DNA of 64,000 bases from Bacteroidetes bacterium ADurb.Bin174 (GCA_002070265.1 MWCX01000036.1:62001-126000); one strand, 5' to 3'. Positions 10,516-19,811 are shown, counted from the first letter of the stretch. A program made the numbers and translations. The notes: generated from the letters alone by a model not told the origin.

Positions 10516-10785
10516 ATGTCAAAAGAATCAATGAAAGCCCGTGAGGTGAAAAGAGCGAGGATGATTGCAAAATATGCGGCTAAACGTGAACAGTATATTG
10601 CCGAAGGTAATTATGATGCACTTCAGACTCTTCCAAGAAACTCGTCGCCCATTCGCTATCACAACCGTTGTAAAATTACCGGTCGTCCGAAAGGATACAT
10701 GAGACAGTTTGGAATTTCTCGCATTCAGTTCAGGGAAATGGCGTCAAAGGGTTTGATACCCGGCGTAAAAAAAGCAAGTTGGTAA
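10516..10785 (+). CDS. rpsN: 30S ribosomal protein uS14, zinc-free form
   Basis: uS14 is a late-assembling 30S head protein. At 89 residues with a single cysteine ([19 protein letters not shown]) this is the long zinc-independent type, lacking the CxxC pairs of the short form. Its zinc-free character matches the L36 encoded at 16060. The stop is followed by a 156-bp gap that contains two hairpin repeats in opposite orientation. Confidence 0.97.
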   Translation: MSKESMKAREVKRARMIAKYAAKREQYIAEGNYDALQTLPRNSSPIRYHNRCKITGRPKGYMRQFGISRIQFREMASKGLIPGVKKASW

Positions 10786-10786
10786 A

Positions 10787-10820
10787 GCCTCTAACCCCCA
10801 AAGGGGTGGATGTTAGGAGA
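10787..10820 (-). repeat. Small hairpin repeat after rpsN, inverted copy
   Basis: GCCTCTAACCCCCAAAGGGGTGG and a following TGTTAGGAGA. Read on the minus strand it is CTCC, then CCCCTTTGGGGGTTAGAGGC, the same plan as the plus-strand copies. Confidence 0.65.
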
Positions 10821-10871
10821 TTACCAATATAATTATTGATAATAATTAATTATTTATAATTGCTCTCAAAA

Positions 10872-10898
10872 ATTCCCCTTCGGGGGATTTAGGGGGTT
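10872..10898 (+). repeat. Small hairpin repeat before rpsH
   Basis: TTCCCCTTCGGGGGATTTAGGGGGT. The CCCC-TTCG-GGGG hairpin has a UUCG-type tetraloop and is followed by TTTAGGGGG. It is the best-formed of the five operon copies and lies 44 bp before the rpsH ATG. Confidence 0.75.
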
Positions 10899-10941
10899 TA
10901 AATATTGTCCCGGCAGTCGGGATTAATTTAAAAATAAAAAT

Positions 10942-11337
10942 ATGACAGATCCAATTGCAGATTATTTAACGAGATTGCGGAATGCTATTCAGGCGAAACA
11001 TCGAATTGTAGAGATTCCTGCATCCAATCTCAAAAAAGAAATAACCCGTATTTTACATGAGCAGGGTTATGTGCTTCACTACAAATTTGTAGATGACGGA
11101 CCACAAGGTACCATTAAAATTGCATTGAAATACGATCCTGTAAACAAGGTGAATGCAATAAAAAAACTTATCAGGGTGTCAACTCCAGGTTTACGTAAAT
11201 ACACCGGGTATAAGGATATGCCACGTGTTTTGAACGGACTTGGAATTGCAATCGTATCTACTTCACAGGGTGTTATGACCAATAAAGAGGCATGTAGGTT
11301 GAAAGTAGGTGGTGAGGTATTATGTTATGTTTATTAA
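10942..11337 (+). CDS. rpsH: 30S ribosomal protein uS8
   Basis: uS8 binds the central domain of 16S rRNA and in E. coli represses the spc operon. The 131-residue protein starts MTDPIADYLTRLRNAI and has the STPGLRKYTGYKDMPRVLNGLGIAIVSTSQGVMTNKEA signature. A 156-bp spacer precedes it; transcription probably reads through from rpsN, as no promoter is evident. Confidence 0.98.
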   Translation: MTDPIADYLTRLRNAIQAKHRIVEIPASNLKKEITRILHEQGYVLHYKFVDDGPQGTIKIALKYDPVNKVNAIKKLIRVSTPGLRKYTGYKDMPRVLNGLGIAIVSTSQGVMTNKEACRLKVGGEVLCYVY

Positions 11338-11340
11338 TTG

Positions 11341-11346
11341 AGGAGG
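11341..11346 (+). promoter_or_regulatory. Shine-Dalgarno sequence of rplF
   Basis: AGGAGG in a longer GAGGAGGAGAG run lies 8 bp before the ATG at 11355 and just after the rpsH stop. It fixes the rplF start and rules out an upstream in-frame ATG inside rpsH. Confidence 0.7.
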
Positions 11347-11354
11347 AGAGAAGT

Positions 11355-11912
11355 ATGTCAAGAATTGGAAATTTACCCATTACTATCCCGAGTGGAGTAA
11401 GCATAACACAAAAGGACTCTGTTGTTACGGTTAAAGGTCCGAAGGGAGAACTAACACAAGAGATTAATCCTAATATTACCGTTTCTGTTGAAAACAATCA
11501 ATGTCATGTAGCACGTGCTAATGATGAGAAGCAAAATCGTGCACTGCATGGTCTGTACCGTTCCCTCATCCAAAATATGGTTACAGGTGTTTCTAAAGGA
11601 TATCAAAAAACATTGGAACTTGTAGGGGTGGGATATAGGGTTAGCAATCAAGGTCAGCTCTTAGAGCTTTCCTTAGGTTATACCCACAATATTTACATGA
11701 GTTTACCTGCAGAAATCAAGGTTGAAACCAAGATGGAGCGAAACAAGAATCCGCTGATTATCCTTGAGAGTGCTGACAAGCAATTGATTGGACAGGTTTG
11801 TGCGAAGATTCGTTCATTCCGTAAACCGGAGCCTTATAAAGGAAAAGGTGTTAAATTCTTGGACGAGGTTGTTCGTCGCAAAGCCGGTAAATCAGCAGTA
11901 AAAGGCAAATAA
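11355..11912 (+). CDS. rplF: 50S ribosomal protein uL6
   Basis: uL6 lies beside the sarcin-ricin loop and the factor-binding site. I start it at ATG 11355 (MSRIGNLPITIPSGV, 185 residues) because AGGAGG precedes it and family members start there; an earlier in-frame ATG at 11322 would overlap rpsH. The two uL6 folds are visible, with the RSFRKPEPYKGKGVKF signature near the C-terminus. Confidence 0.97.
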   Translation: MSRIGNLPITIPSGVSITQKDSVVTVKGPKGELTQEINPNITVSVENNQCHVARANDEKQNRALHGLYRSLIQNMVTGVSKGYQKTLELVGVGYRVSNQGQLLELSLGYTHNIYMSLPAEIKVETKMERNKNPLIILESADKQLIGQVCAKIRSFRKPEPYKGKGVKFLDEVVRRKAGKSAVKGK

Positions 11913-11927
11913 TAAATATTGAAGGAA

Positions 11928-12266
11928 ATGAAAATTAATAGAAGGAATAGAATTAAGGCGTATATCCGTCGAAAAGTATCGGGTACCGCACAAAAACCTC
12001 GTTTGACCGTTTTTCGTAGTAATACGCAAATATATGCTCAGTTGATCGATGATGTTCATGGTACAACCTTAGCATCTGCTTCTTCATTAGGAATGAAAGA
12101 AAAAATGACTAAGACCGAACAAGCTGCCAAAGTTGGCGCTATGGTTGCAAAAAATGCGCAGGAAAAAGGTATCAAAGAAGTTGTATTTGACCGTAACGGT
12201 TATTTATATCATGGTAGAGTTAAACAATTGGCAGAAGCCGCTCGTCAAGGCGGACTTAAATTTTAA
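11928..12266 (+). CDS. rplR: 50S ribosomal protein uL18
   Basis: uL18 binds 5S rRNA in the central protuberance with uL5. The start is placed at ATG 11928 ([19 protein letters not shown], 112 residues); a TTG nine bases upstream is less likely. Conserved features are [19 protein letters not shown] and the terminal [19 protein letters not shown]. Confidence 0.96.
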   Translation: MKINRRNRIKAYIRRKVSGTAQKPRLTVFRSNTQIYAQLIDDVHGTTLASASSLGMKEKMTKTEQAAKVGAMVAKNAQEKGIKEVVFDRNGYLYHGRVKQLAEAARQGGLKF

Positions 12267-12284
12267 TCAGGTAAGACAACGGAT

Positions 12285-12791
12285 ATGGATATAATAAAAA
12301 CAACCAGTGATTTGGAATTAAAAGACAGATTAGTTGCTATCAACCGCGTTACTAAAGTAACGAAGGGTGGACGTGCTTTCAGCTTTTCTGCAATTGTTGT
12401 AGTCGGCAACGAAGACGGCATCGTAGGATGGGGACTGGGAAAAGCAGGTGAAGTTACCTCCGCAATAGCCAAAGGAACTGAAGCCGCCAAGAAAAATCTG
12501 ATTAAAGTTCCCATATATCAAGGAACAATACCACATGAACAATATGCAAAATTTGGTGGAGCACAGGTGTTTCTAAAACCAGCTTCCCCGGGTACAGGAG
12601 TAAAAGCCGGTGGTGCTATGCGTGCTGTTCTCGAAAGTGTTGGTATCACAGACGTATTGGCTAAATCTAAAGGATCGTCTAACCCTCACAACTTGGTAAA
12701 GGCTACAATGGCTGCATTGGGAGAGTTGCGCGATGTCTTTATGGTAGCTCAGAATCGTGGAGTTTCAGTAGATAAAGTGTTTAACGGTTAA
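12285..12791 (+). CDS. rpsE: 30S ribosomal protein uS5
   Basis: uS5 helps form the mRNA entrance and affects decoding fidelity. The 168-residue product has the double-stranded-RNA-binding-like N-terminal domain ([39 protein letters not shown]) and the [19 protein letters not shown]-terminal motif. It has the normal length and place between rplR and rpmD. Confidence 0.98.
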   Translation: MDIIKTTSDLELKDRLVAINRVTKVTKGGRAFSFSAIVVVGNEDGIVGWGLGKAGEVTSAIAKGTEAAKKNLIKVPIYQGTIPHEQYAKFGGAQVFLKPASPGTGVKAGGAMRAVLESVGITDVLAKSKGSSNPHNLVKATMAALGELRDVFMVAQNRGVSVDKVFNG

Positions 12792-12803
12792 ATAAGGATT
12801 AAG

Positions 12804-12980
12804 ATGGCAACAATTAAAATACAATTAGTTAGAAGTACAATCAGACGTCCTCAGAACCAAGTACGCACGCTACAGGCTTTGGGTTTGAAAAAAATAAATA
12901 CCGTAGTTGAACATGAAGCTACTCCCCAAATATTGGGAATGGTTGAAAAGGTTAAACACTTGGTGAAAATTATTGATTAA
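12804..12980 (+). CDS. rpmD: 50S ribosomal protein uL30
   Basis: A 58-residue reading frame between rpsE and rplO, starting MATIKIQLVRSTIRRP and ending KHLVKIID, matches uL30. The IRRPQNQVRTLQALGLKKINTVVEHE section is the family core that binds 23S rRNA helix 38. It was located by translating the 220-bp gap between its neighbours, where spc-operon order predicts it. Confidence 0.95.
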   Translation: MATIKIQLVRSTIRRPQNQVRTLQALGLKKINTVVEHEATPQILGMVEKVKHLVKIID

Positions 12981-13011
12981 ACAGGATTTGAATCTTTTTA
13001 GAATATAAGAT

Positions 13012-13458
13012 ATGGATTTAAGTAAATTAACACCGGCAGCAGGTTCAGTTAAAACAAGAAAAAGAGTTGGACGCGGTACCGGTTCCGGATTAGGAGGTAC
13101 TTCAACACGCGGACATAAAGGGGCAAAATCACGTTCCGGATTTGCAAAGAAAGTTGGTTTTGAAGGTGGACAAATGCCCATCCAGCGTCGTCTTCCTAAG
13201 TTTGGATTTAAAAACATCAACAAAACTGTGTTTAAAGCTATCAATCTTGACACATTGGAGAATATGGCTCAAACACACAATTTGAAAAAAATAGGACTTG
13301 ACGAATTGCTGAAACATGGCTTTATCAACAAAAAAGATAAGGTTAAAATTTTGGCAAAAGGAGAGTTGAAAACGAAATTAGATGTAGAAGCCAATGCTTT
13401 CTCAAAAGCGGCAGAAGAGGCTATCACTGCGTTAGGAGGAACAGTTGTTATAAAATAA
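13012..13458 (+). CDS. rplO: 50S ribosomal protein uL15
   Basis: uL15 is an assembly protein of the 50S core. The 148-residue product has the glycine- and arginine-rich N-terminal tail (KRVGRGTGSGLGGTSTRGHKGAKSRSGF) that threads into 23S rRNA, then GQMPIQRRLPKFGFKN and a compact C-terminal domain. It directly precedes secY, as in most bacteria. Confidence 0.98.
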   Translation: MDLSKLTPAAGSVKTRKRVGRGTGSGLGGTSTRGHKGAKSRSGFAKKVGFEGGQMPIQRRLPKFGFKNINKTVFKAINLDTLENMAQTHNLKKIGLDELLKHGFINKKDKVKILAKGELKTKLDVEANAFSKAAEEAITALGGTVVIK

Positions 13459-13500
13459 TTACCGGATGTTTATCCGTTAATGTAAGAAAAGGTTGTTCAC

Positions 13501-14847
13501 ATGAAGAAAATAATTGAGACAATAAAAAATATCTGGAAGATAGAAGATCTCCGTACCAGACTTTTAACAACGTTTTTGTTTGTTTTACTCTATCGTTTCG
13601 GAACATTCGTTGTCCTTCCCGGTATTAATCCGGTGGATTTGGCCGCATTAAAATCTCAAACCAGTGGTGGGTTAATGGCCTTGTTAGACATGTTCTCAGG
13701 AGGTGCATTTGCCAATGCGTCTATTTTTGCATTGGGGATTATGCCCTATATTTCCGCATCTATTGTGGTGCAGTTACTTTCTATCATGGTGCCTTATTTC
13801 CAGAAGATGCAACGTGAAGGTGAAAGTGGTCGTAGGAAAATGAACCAGATTACCCGGTATTTGACTGTGGGTATCTTGTTGCTTCAAGCTCCCTCGTACC
13901 TGGTTAATTTAAACGTACAACTGCATCAGGTCGGTTCATCTTTACCCGGTGGTATTTGGTTTACCATTACATCAACCATCATTTTAACCGCAGGTTCCAT
14001 GTTTGTCATGTGGTTAGGGGAACGGATTACTGATAAAGGCATTGGAAACGGAATTTCTTTTATCATTTTAATCGGTATCATTGCACGCTTCCCAGGTGCT
14101 GTGATCAGAGAATTTGTTTCTCGTTTTTATGAATCGGGTGGTGGATTGGTCATGTTCTTACTTGAAATTATTTTCTTGTTTGTGGTGATTGCCGCATCCA
14201 TTATGCTTGTTCAAGGAACGCGCAGAATTACGGTTCAGTATGCTAAAAGAGTTGTTGGAAACAAACAATACGGGGGCGTACGTCAGTATATTCCTTTGAA
14301 AATTAATGCTGCCGGTGTGATGCCCATTATTTTTGCGCAGGCAATTATGTTTATTCCTTTAACGCTTGCAGGTTTTGCTAATTCAGAAACTGCCAGCGGG
14401 TTCCTCAGGGCATTTATGAACAACGACGGATTCTGGTATAATTTAGTGTTCGCCTTGCTGATTATCGCATTTACTTATTTTTATACTGCGGTAACTATCA
14501 ATCCGACACAAATGGCTGAAGATTTAAAAAGAAACAATGGATTTATACCGGGATGCAAACCGGGTAAGCAAACCGCCGAGTTTTTGGATGAAGTGATGTC
14601 ACGCATTACACTTCCGGGATCTATTTTCCTGGCGATAGTAGCCATTCTTCCTGCATTTGCCTCTTTGTTAGGTGTCAACAGAGGATTTGCTCAGTTCTTC
14701 GGAGGTACATCCTTGTTGATTTTGGTAGGTGTTGTACTTGATACCTTGCAGCAGATTGAAAGTCATTTGTTGATGCGCCATTACGATGGTTTGTTAAAGT
14801 CAGGCGGACGTATAAAGGGACGTTCAGGTGGTATTTCGGCCTATTAA
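13501..14847 (+). CDS. secY: Protein translocase subunit SecY
   Basis: Core channel of the Sec translocon in the inner membrane. The 448-residue protein shows ten likely membrane segments. It carries the SecY signatures GIMPYISASIVVQLLS and IPLKINAAGVMPIIFAQAIM, and the cytosolic loop GFIPGCKPGKQTAEFLDEVMSRIT that binds SecA and the ribosome. Translation start MKKIIETIKNIWKIEDLR is usual. It is followed by map and infA. Confidence 0.98.
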   Translation: MKKIIETIKNIWKIEDLRTRLLTTFLFVLLYRFGTFVVLPGINPVDLAALKSQTSGGLMALLDMFSGGAFANASIFALGIMPYISASIVVQLLSIMVPYFQKMQREGESGRRKMNQITRYLTVGILLLQAPSYLVNLNVQLHQVGSSLPGGIWFTITSTIILTAGSMFVMWLGERITDKGIGNGISFIILIGIIARFPGAVIREFVSRFYESGGGLVMFLLEIIFLFVVIAASIMLVQGTRRITVQYAKRVVGNKQYGGVRQYIPLKINAAGVMPIIFAQAIMFIPLTLAGFANSETASGFLRAFMNNDGFWYNLVFALLIIAFTYFYTAVTINPTQMAEDLKRNNGFIPGCKPGKQTAEFLDEVMSRITLPGSIFLAIVAILPAFASLLGVNRGFAQFFGGTSLLILVGVVLDTLQQIESHLLMRHYDGLLKSGGRIKGRSGGISAY

Positions 14848-14917
14848 AAAGACATTGATAATTTTTATATAATCAATATTGTTATATTGTAAGTTTGTAA
14901 ATAGTCAGTCACAATAG

Positions 14918-15703
14918 ATGATTTTTCTTAAAACAGATGAAGAGATAGAACTACTTAGAATAAGCAATCAAATAGTTGCCAAGGCGTTGGCTGAACTTGC
15001 GTCCATGATTGCTCCCGGGGTGACTACGGCACAATTGGACAAAAGAGCGGATGAGTTTATCAGAGATCATGGAGCCGTACCCGGTTTTTTAGGATATAAC
15101 GGATTTCCGAACTCAATCTGTACTTCTGTGAATGAACAGATTGTACACGGAATACCTTCAGATAAGACAGTTTTAAACGATGGAGATATAATTTCCATTG
15201 ATTGTGGAGCCTATATAAACGGATTTCATGGTGATAGTGCTTATACTTTTACTGTAGGAGAGGTGAAGCAGGAAATTCTTGACTTACTGCGCACCACCAA
15301 AGAATCTCTGTATTTAGGAATTGAGCAGGCTGTTGAAGGAAAAAGACTCGGTGATATTGGAAATGCCATTCAATCGCATTGCGAAGCACATGGTTATTCT
15401 GTTGTAAGAGAAATGATAGGACATGGCGTCGGTCGTAATTTGCACGAATCTCCTGAAGTCCCGAACTATGGTCGGAAAGGATACGGTACCCTGTTGAAGT
15501 CCGGTATGACAATCGCCATTGAGCCCATGATCAATATGGGTAAGCGACAGTTGGTATTTGAGAAAGACGGATGGACTACCCGCACTGCCGATAGGATGCC
15601 TTCGGCACATTTCGAGCATTCGGTGGCTATCAGAAAAGGCAAAGCAGATATTTTGTCTTCTTTCGAATATATAGAACAAGTTTTAGAGACTAAAATAAAT
15701 TGA
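14918..15703 (+). CDS. map: Methionine aminopeptidase, type I
   Basis: Removes the initiator methionine from new proteins using two metal ions. The five metal ligands are visible as Asp95, Asp106, His169, Glu202 and Glu233, together with the catalytic His78 in the HGIPS motif. At 261 residues it is the short type Ia form with no N-terminal zinc domain. Its place between secY and infA is common across bacteria. The infA gene follows after 6 bp. Confidence 0.97.
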   Translation: MIFLKTDEEIELLRISNQIVAKALAELASMIAPGVTTAQLDKRADEFIRDHGAVPGFLGYNGFPNSICTSVNEQIVHGIPSDKTVLNDGDIISIDCGAYINGFHGDSAYTFTVGEVKQEILDLLRTTKESLYLGIEQAVEGKRLGDIGNAIQSHCEAHGYSVVREMIGHGVGRNLHESPEVPNYGRKGYGTLLKSGMTIAIEPMINMGKRQLVFEKDGWTTRTADRMPSAHFEHSVAIRKGKADILSSFEYIEQVLETKIN

Positions 15704-15709
15704 TATATT

Positions 15710-15928
15710 ATGGCTAAACAAACAGCAATAGAGCAAGATGGTGTAATCATTGAAGCTTTGTCTAACGCCATGTTCCGGGTTGAATTAGAAAATGGCCATG
15801 TGATTACGGCTCATATTTCGGGAAAAATGCGGATGCATTATATCAGAATTCTTCCGGGCGACAAAGTAAAGGTTGAAATGTCACCGTATGATTTATCTAA
15901 AGGAAGAATAACATTTAGATATAAATAA
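15710..15928 (+). CDS. infA: Translation initiation factor IF-1
   Basis: IF-1 occupies the A site during initiation. The 72-residue OB-fold protein reads [17 protein letters not shown], then [51 protein letters not shown]; it is canonical over its whole length. A 131-bp gap with one small hairpin repeat separates it from rpmJ. Confidence 0.98.
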   Translation: MAKQTAIEQDGVIIEALSNAMFRVELENGHVITAHISGKMRMHYIRILPGDKVKVEMSPYDLSKGRITFRYK

Positions 15929-16023
15929 ATCTTCCTTAATGAAGAGAGCATAGAAGGAAACAGTATTAAAGTATAATATAAATTACTCATGTCCAACTAT
16001 TAAAAAGCCTCAAGTAGTTGGCA

Positions 16024-16049
16024 GTTCTCCACAGGAGATTTTAGGGGCT
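16024..16049 (+). repeat. Small hairpin repeat before rpmJ
   Basis: TTCTCCACAGGAGATTTTAGGGGCT. A CTCC-ACA-GGAG hairpin followed by TTTTAGGGGCT, ending about 10 bp upstream of the rpmJ ATG. It keeps the layout of the other operon copies with a different stem sequence. Confidence 0.6.
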
Positions 16050-16059
16050 GACATGTAAG

Positions 16060-16176
16060 ATGAAAGTAAGAGCTTCTGTAAAAAAGCGCAGCGAAGAATG
16101 TAAGATTGTTCGTAGAAAAGGACGCTTGTATGTTATTAATAAAAAAAACCCGAGGTTTAAACAACGTCAGGGTTAA
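16060..16176 (+). CDS. rpmJ: 50S ribosomal protein bL36, zinc-free form
   Basis: A 38-residue frame [22 protein letters not shown]... ending RFKQRQG is bL36. The family's zinc site (CxxC, Cys, His) is reduced to one cysteine: the first Cys is Ser, and the third Cys and the His are replaced in VINKKNPRF. It is therefore the zinc-independent type, as I recall for other Bacteroidota. The frame was found by translating the infA-rpsM gap. Confidence 0.96.
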   Translation: MKVRASVKKRSEECKIVRRKGRLYVINKKNPRFKQRQG

Positions 16177-16204
16177 ACATTTTATTTTAAAAAATAAATA
16201 GTTT

Positions 16205-16588
16205 ATGGCTATAAGAATTGTAGGAGTAGATTTGCCCCAGGACAAAAGAGGGGAAGTTGGATTGACTTATATCTACGGAATAGGTCGTAGCAGTGCAAGA
16301 AAAATTTTAGAAAAAGCCGGTGTTGATATCAACATCAAAGTGAAAGATTGGACTGACGACCAGGCAGCTAAAATCCGTGAAATTATTGGTGCGGACTACA
16401 AAGTAGAAGGTGATCTTCGTTCGGAGGTACAACTTAACATCAAACGTTTGATGGACATTGGTTGTTATCGCGGAATTCGCCACCGTATCGGTTTGCCGTT
16501 GCGTGGACAGAGCACAAAGAACAATGCACGTACACGTAAAGGTAGAAGAAAAACTGTTGCTAATAAGAAAAAAGCAACCAAGGGTTAA
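16205..16588 (+). CDS. rpsM: 30S ribosomal protein uS13
   Basis: uS13 forms the 30S-50S bridges B1a/B1b and touches the P-site tRNA. The 127-residue protein starts [27 protein letters not shown] and ends with the basic tail [27 protein letters not shown]. First gene of the alpha-operon part, followed by rpsK. Confidence 0.98.
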   Translation: MAIRIVGVDLPQDKRGEVGLTYIYGIGRSSARKILEKAGVDINIKVKDWTDDQAAKIREIIGADYKVEGDLRSEVQLNIKRLMDIGCYRGIRHRIGLPLRGQSTKNNARTRKGRRKTVANKKKATKG

Positions 16589-16624
16589 TCAGCGTATTTT
16601 AGATAAAGAATTAAATAATAATTT

Positions 16625-17014
16625 ATGGCAAAAAAATCAGTATCAGCCAAGAAAAGGGTTGTTAAAGTTGATAGTGTGGGACAATTGCACGTACACTCTT
16701 CTTTCAACAATGTAATCGTAACTCTTACCAACGATGACGGTCAGGTTATTTCATGGTCGTCAGCCGGAAAGATGGGCTTTCGCGGTTCGAAGAAGAACAC
16801 GCCTTATGCCGCTCAGATGGCAGCAGAGGATTGTGCGAAAATAGCTTACGATTTAGGATTGCGTAAGGTGAAGGCTTATGTTAAAGGACCGGGTAACGGA
16901 CGTGAGTCTGCTATTCGTACTGTTCATGGGGCAGGTATAGAGGTGATAGAAATCATCGACGTTACACCACTGCCACATAATGGTTGTCGTCCGCCCAATC
17001 GCAGAAGAGTGTAA
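16625..17014 (+). CDS. rpsK: 30S ribosomal protein uS11
   Basis: uS11 sits on the 30S platform next to the E-site codon. The 129-residue protein has a lysine-rich start, [54 protein letters not shown] and the C-terminal [18 protein letters not shown]. Its end is followed by a 230-bp spacer before rpsD. Confidence 0.98.
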   Translation: MAKKSVSAKKRVVKVDSVGQLHVHSSFNNVIVTLTNDDGQVISWSSAGKMGFRGSKKNTPYAAQMAAEDCAKIAYDLGLRKVKAYVKGPGNGRESAIRTVHGAGIEVIEIIDVTPLPHNGCRPPNRRRV

Positions 17015-17244
17015 TTATTACCATGGTACCACTCATTTACTCAAACCGTAGGCAAATGGTGGATAGTGAATGGTGAATGAGTAAACAGTAAATCAAATTA
17101 ATATTTATTCTGAGAATATTTGAATAGTGAATTGTTTTTTGGGTTGTATGCTTACTTTTCTCTCTGCAACCGCGGCTGTAACAAATGATGCTAGGATATA
17201 TTTGAAGACCAAGTCAACAATAAAAAAGTAATTTTTTAAAAATA
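17015..17244 (+). other. rpsK-rpsD spacer, AT-rich low-complexity
   Basis: The spacer contains a degenerate run of GTGAATG-like units near 17055-17090 and then AT-rich sequence. I see no promoter, RNA gene or coding frame. Confidence 0.4.
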
Positions 17245-17850
17245 ATGGCAAGATATATTGGACCAAAATCAAAAATTGCGCGAAAATTCGGTGAGCCAAT
17301 TTTCGGACCGGACAAAGTGCTGGCGAAAAAGAATTATCCTCCCGGACAACATGGAAGCAACCGTCGTAAGAAAACTTCCGAATACGGTATTCAGTTGCGC
17401 GAGAAACAAAAAGCAAAATACACTTATGGCGTATTAGAGAGACAGTTTAGACGGATGTATGAAAAGGCTCAGAGTCAGCCGGGTGTTACCGGGGTTATTC
17501 TGTTACAGCTACTTGAATGCCGTTTAGACAATATTGTTTATCGCATGGGTATTTCCCCCACACGAGCAGGTGCTCGTCAGTTGGTTAGTCACAGACACAT
17601 TACTGTGGATGGACAGGTGGTAAACATTCCGTCTTATAACGTTCGTCCTGGACAGATTGTTGCTGTTCGTGAAAAAGATAAATCGATGAAGATAATTACA
17701 GAGTCCCTGAGTGGCTTTAATCACTCCAAGTATCCATGGATAGAGTGGGATAGTGCCTCTTTGTCAGGGAAGTTAATTCATGTCCCTGATAGAGAAGAAA
17801 TACCTGAAAATATCAAAGAACAATTAATCGTTGAGTTGTACTCTAAATAA
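17245..17850 (+). CDS. rpsD: 30S ribosomal protein uS4
   Basis: uS4 nucleates 16S rRNA assembly. The 201-residue protein starts [20 protein letters not shown], lacks the N-terminal zinc cysteines of some homologues, and carries the S4 RNA-binding fold at about 94-155 ([32 protein letters not shown]). Normal length for Bacteroidota. Confidence 0.98.
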   Translation: MARYIGPKSKIARKFGEPIFGPDKVLAKKNYPPGQHGSNRRKKTSEYGIQLREKQKAKYTYGVLERQFRRMYEKAQSQPGVTGVILLQLLECRLDNIVYRMGISPTRAGARQLVSHRHITVDGQVVNIPSYNVRPGQIVAVREKDKSMKIITESLSGFNHSKYPWIEWDSASLSGKLIHVPDREEIPENIKEQLIVELYSK

Positions 17851-17859
17851 AAAATAATC

Positions 17860-18858
17860 ATGGCTATATTAGCATTTCAAAAGCCCGATAAGGTAATCAT
17901 GTTGGAAGCCAATAACTTTTACGGAAAGTTTGAGTTTCGTCCACTTGAACCGGGGTATGGTATTACAATTGGTAATGCTTTGCGTCGAATTCTTTTGTCT
18001 TCACTGGAAGGTTTTGCAATCACTGCAGTTAAATTTGATGGCGTAGATCATGAATACTCAACCATTCCCGGAGTTATTGATGATGTTGCCAATATTATTT
18101 TAAATTTGAAACAAATTCGGTTTAAACAAATTGTAGAAGATATTGAAACTGAAAAGGTGACTGTCAATGTAACAAGTGGTAATACCAAACTTCTGGCTGG
18201 CGACATAGGTAAGAGTTTTACCGGATTTGAAGTATTGAATCCCGAATTAGTTATCTGTGAAATGGATGCTTCCGCAAGTTTTCAAATGGATGTATATGTC
18301 AATAAAGGTCGCGGTTATGTAACTTCTGAAGAAAATGCACTTGTAGTTGACGGTGAGTTGGGAATTATTCCTATTGATTCAATTTTCACACCCATCAAAA
18401 ACGTAAAATACACCATTGAAGATTTTCGTGTTGAGCAGATAACTGATTATGAAAAGTTGACTATTGAAATTGATACAGACGGATCTATTTTCCCAAAAGA
18501 TGCTTTGAATGAAGCAGCTAAAATATTGATCCATCATTTCATGCTCTTTTCTGATGAAAAAATATCAGTAGAAACTGTAGAAACAGAAACTCATGATGAT
18601 TTTGATGAGGAGTATCTGCAAATGCGTCAATTGCTCAAAACTAAATTGGTAGATTTAGAACTGTCAGTACGAGCTTTGAATTGTTTGAAAGCCGCTGATG
18701 TAGAGTCATTGGGACAATTGGTTACTTACAATCGCCACGATTTGTTGAAGTTTAGGAATTTCGGAAAAAAATCATTGGCAGAATTGGATGAAAAGCTAGA
18801 GGGTTTGAATTTAACCTTCGGCATGGATATATCCAAGTATAAATTAGATAAAGAATAA
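17860..18858 (+). CDS. rpoA: RNA polymerase alpha subunit
   Basis: Scaffold for RNA polymerase assembly and target of upstream-element and activator contacts. The 332-residue protein has the dimerising N-terminal domain ([48 protein letters not shown]) and, after an acidic linker, the C-terminal DNA-binding domain ([23 protein letters not shown]...[19 protein letters not shown]). Both are intact. It lies between rpsD and rplQ as usual. Confidence 0.98.
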   Translation: MAILAFQKPDKVIMLEANNFYGKFEFRPLEPGYGITIGNALRRILLSSLEGFAITAVKFDGVDHEYSTIPGVIDDVANIILNLKQIRFKQIVEDIETEKVTVNVTSGNTKLLAGDIGKSFTGFEVLNPELVICEMDASASFQMDVYVNKGRGYVTSEENALVVDGELGIIPIDSIFTPIKNVKYTIEDFRVEQITDYEKLTIEIDTDGSIFPKDALNEAAKILIHHFMLFSDEKISVETVETETHDDFDEEYLQMRQLLKTKLVDLELSVRALNCLKAADVESLGQLVTYNRHDLLKFRNFGKKSLAELDEKLEGLNLTFGMDISKYKLDKE

Positions 18859-18864
18859 CAGAAG

Positions 18865-19746
18865 ATGAGACATAATAAGAAATTTAATCATTTAAGTCGT
18901 ACGGCAGCACATAGGAAATCCATGCTGGCTAACATGTCGATTTCCCTTATTAAACATAAAAGAATACAAACTACAGTCGCTAAAGCAAAGGCTTTGCGTG
19001 TTTATATCGAACCAATTTTGACGAAATCAAAGGAAGATACAACAGCTTCACGTCGTTATGTGTTTAGCCATCTGCAAAACAAAGAAGCTGTTACTGAACT
19101 CTTCCAAAATATCTCGCAAAAGATAGCAGATCGTCCGGGTGGTTACACACGCATTCTGAAAACCGGTCTTCGCTTAGGAGATAGCGCCGAAATGTGTATC
19201 ATTGAGTTGGTTGATTACAACGAAAATATGCTCAAAGACAAGGTAGCTAAGAAAACAGTTCGTACACGTCGTTCATCTTCCAGGAAAACAACTGCTACTC
19301 CTACTGCAGTTCCTGTTAAGGAAGAAGTTGCAGAAGAAATTGTAGAAGCTGCTGTTGAAGAAAAAGCTGCTGCTCCTGTTGCAGAGAAGAAGGCTGTTTC
19401 TGAAGAAGAATCCGCTGCTGTAAAATCAGAAAAGGCTAAAGCTCCGGAAGCTAAAGCACCTGAGGCTGCTGCTGAAAAAGAAGCAAAAAAAGACGTTAAA
19501 AAAGAGGTTGCTAAAGAAGAAACTGTAAAAACTGCTACTCCTAAAGAGAAAGCTAAAGCTCCTGCTGCAGAAAAGAAACCTGTTGCTAAAGAAGCCGCTG
19601 CTGTAAAACCGGAAAAGATTAAAGCTCCGGAAGCTAAGGCTCCTAAGGCTGCTGCTAAAACCGAAACAAAAAAGGTTGTTAAAAAAGAAACTACTACTAA
19701 AGATAAAGCTGAACCTCAAGCTGAGAAAAAGAATAAAGCAGAATAA
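18865..19746 (+). CDS. rplQ: 50S ribosomal protein bL17 with long repetitive tail
   Basis: The first 120 or so residues are bL17, which lies near the tunnel exit: [24 protein letters not shown], then [16 protein letters not shown] and the conserved [27 protein letters not shown]. The remaining about 165 residues, from around 128 on, are almost only Lys, Ala, Glu, Pro, Thr and Val. Within this tail residues from 184 and from 245 are two copies of one unit ([16 protein letters not shown]), a 61-residue period. E. coli bL17 is about 127 residues, so the product (293) is more than double. Codons in the tail match the body, with no frameshift. The tail is likely disordered and rRNA-facing or cytosolic; its role is unknown to me. 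Confidence 0.96.
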   Translation: MRHNKKFNHLSRTAAHRKSMLANMSISLIKHKRIQTTVAKAKALRVYIEPILTKSKEDTTASRRYVFSHLQNKEAVTELFQNISQKIADRPGGYTRILKTGLRLGDSAEMCIIELVDYNENMLKDKVAKKTVRTRRSSSRKTTATPTAVPVKEEVAEEIVEAAVEEKAAAPVAEKKAVSEEESAAVKSEKAKAPEAKAPEAAAEKEAKKDVKKEVAKEETVKTATPKEKAKAPAAEKKPVAKEAAAVKPEKIKAPEAKAPKAAAKTETKKVVKKETTTKDKAEPQAEKKNKAE

Positions 19747-19770
19747 TTGATATGGATTGTTTTGCAGGAT

Positions 19771-19811
19771 AAGAAAGGAAGCTGTTTCATTATGAAACAG
19801 CTTCCTTTCTT
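19771..19811. terminator. Terminator closing the ribosomal operon
   Basis: A perfect 20-bp inverted repeat (19771-19790 with 19792-19811) around one central base. The stem has AAGAAAGG at its base and CTTTCTT on the other side, so it offers U-runs in both directions and could also stop glyS transcription, which ends 57 bp away from the other side. Confidence 0.9.
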
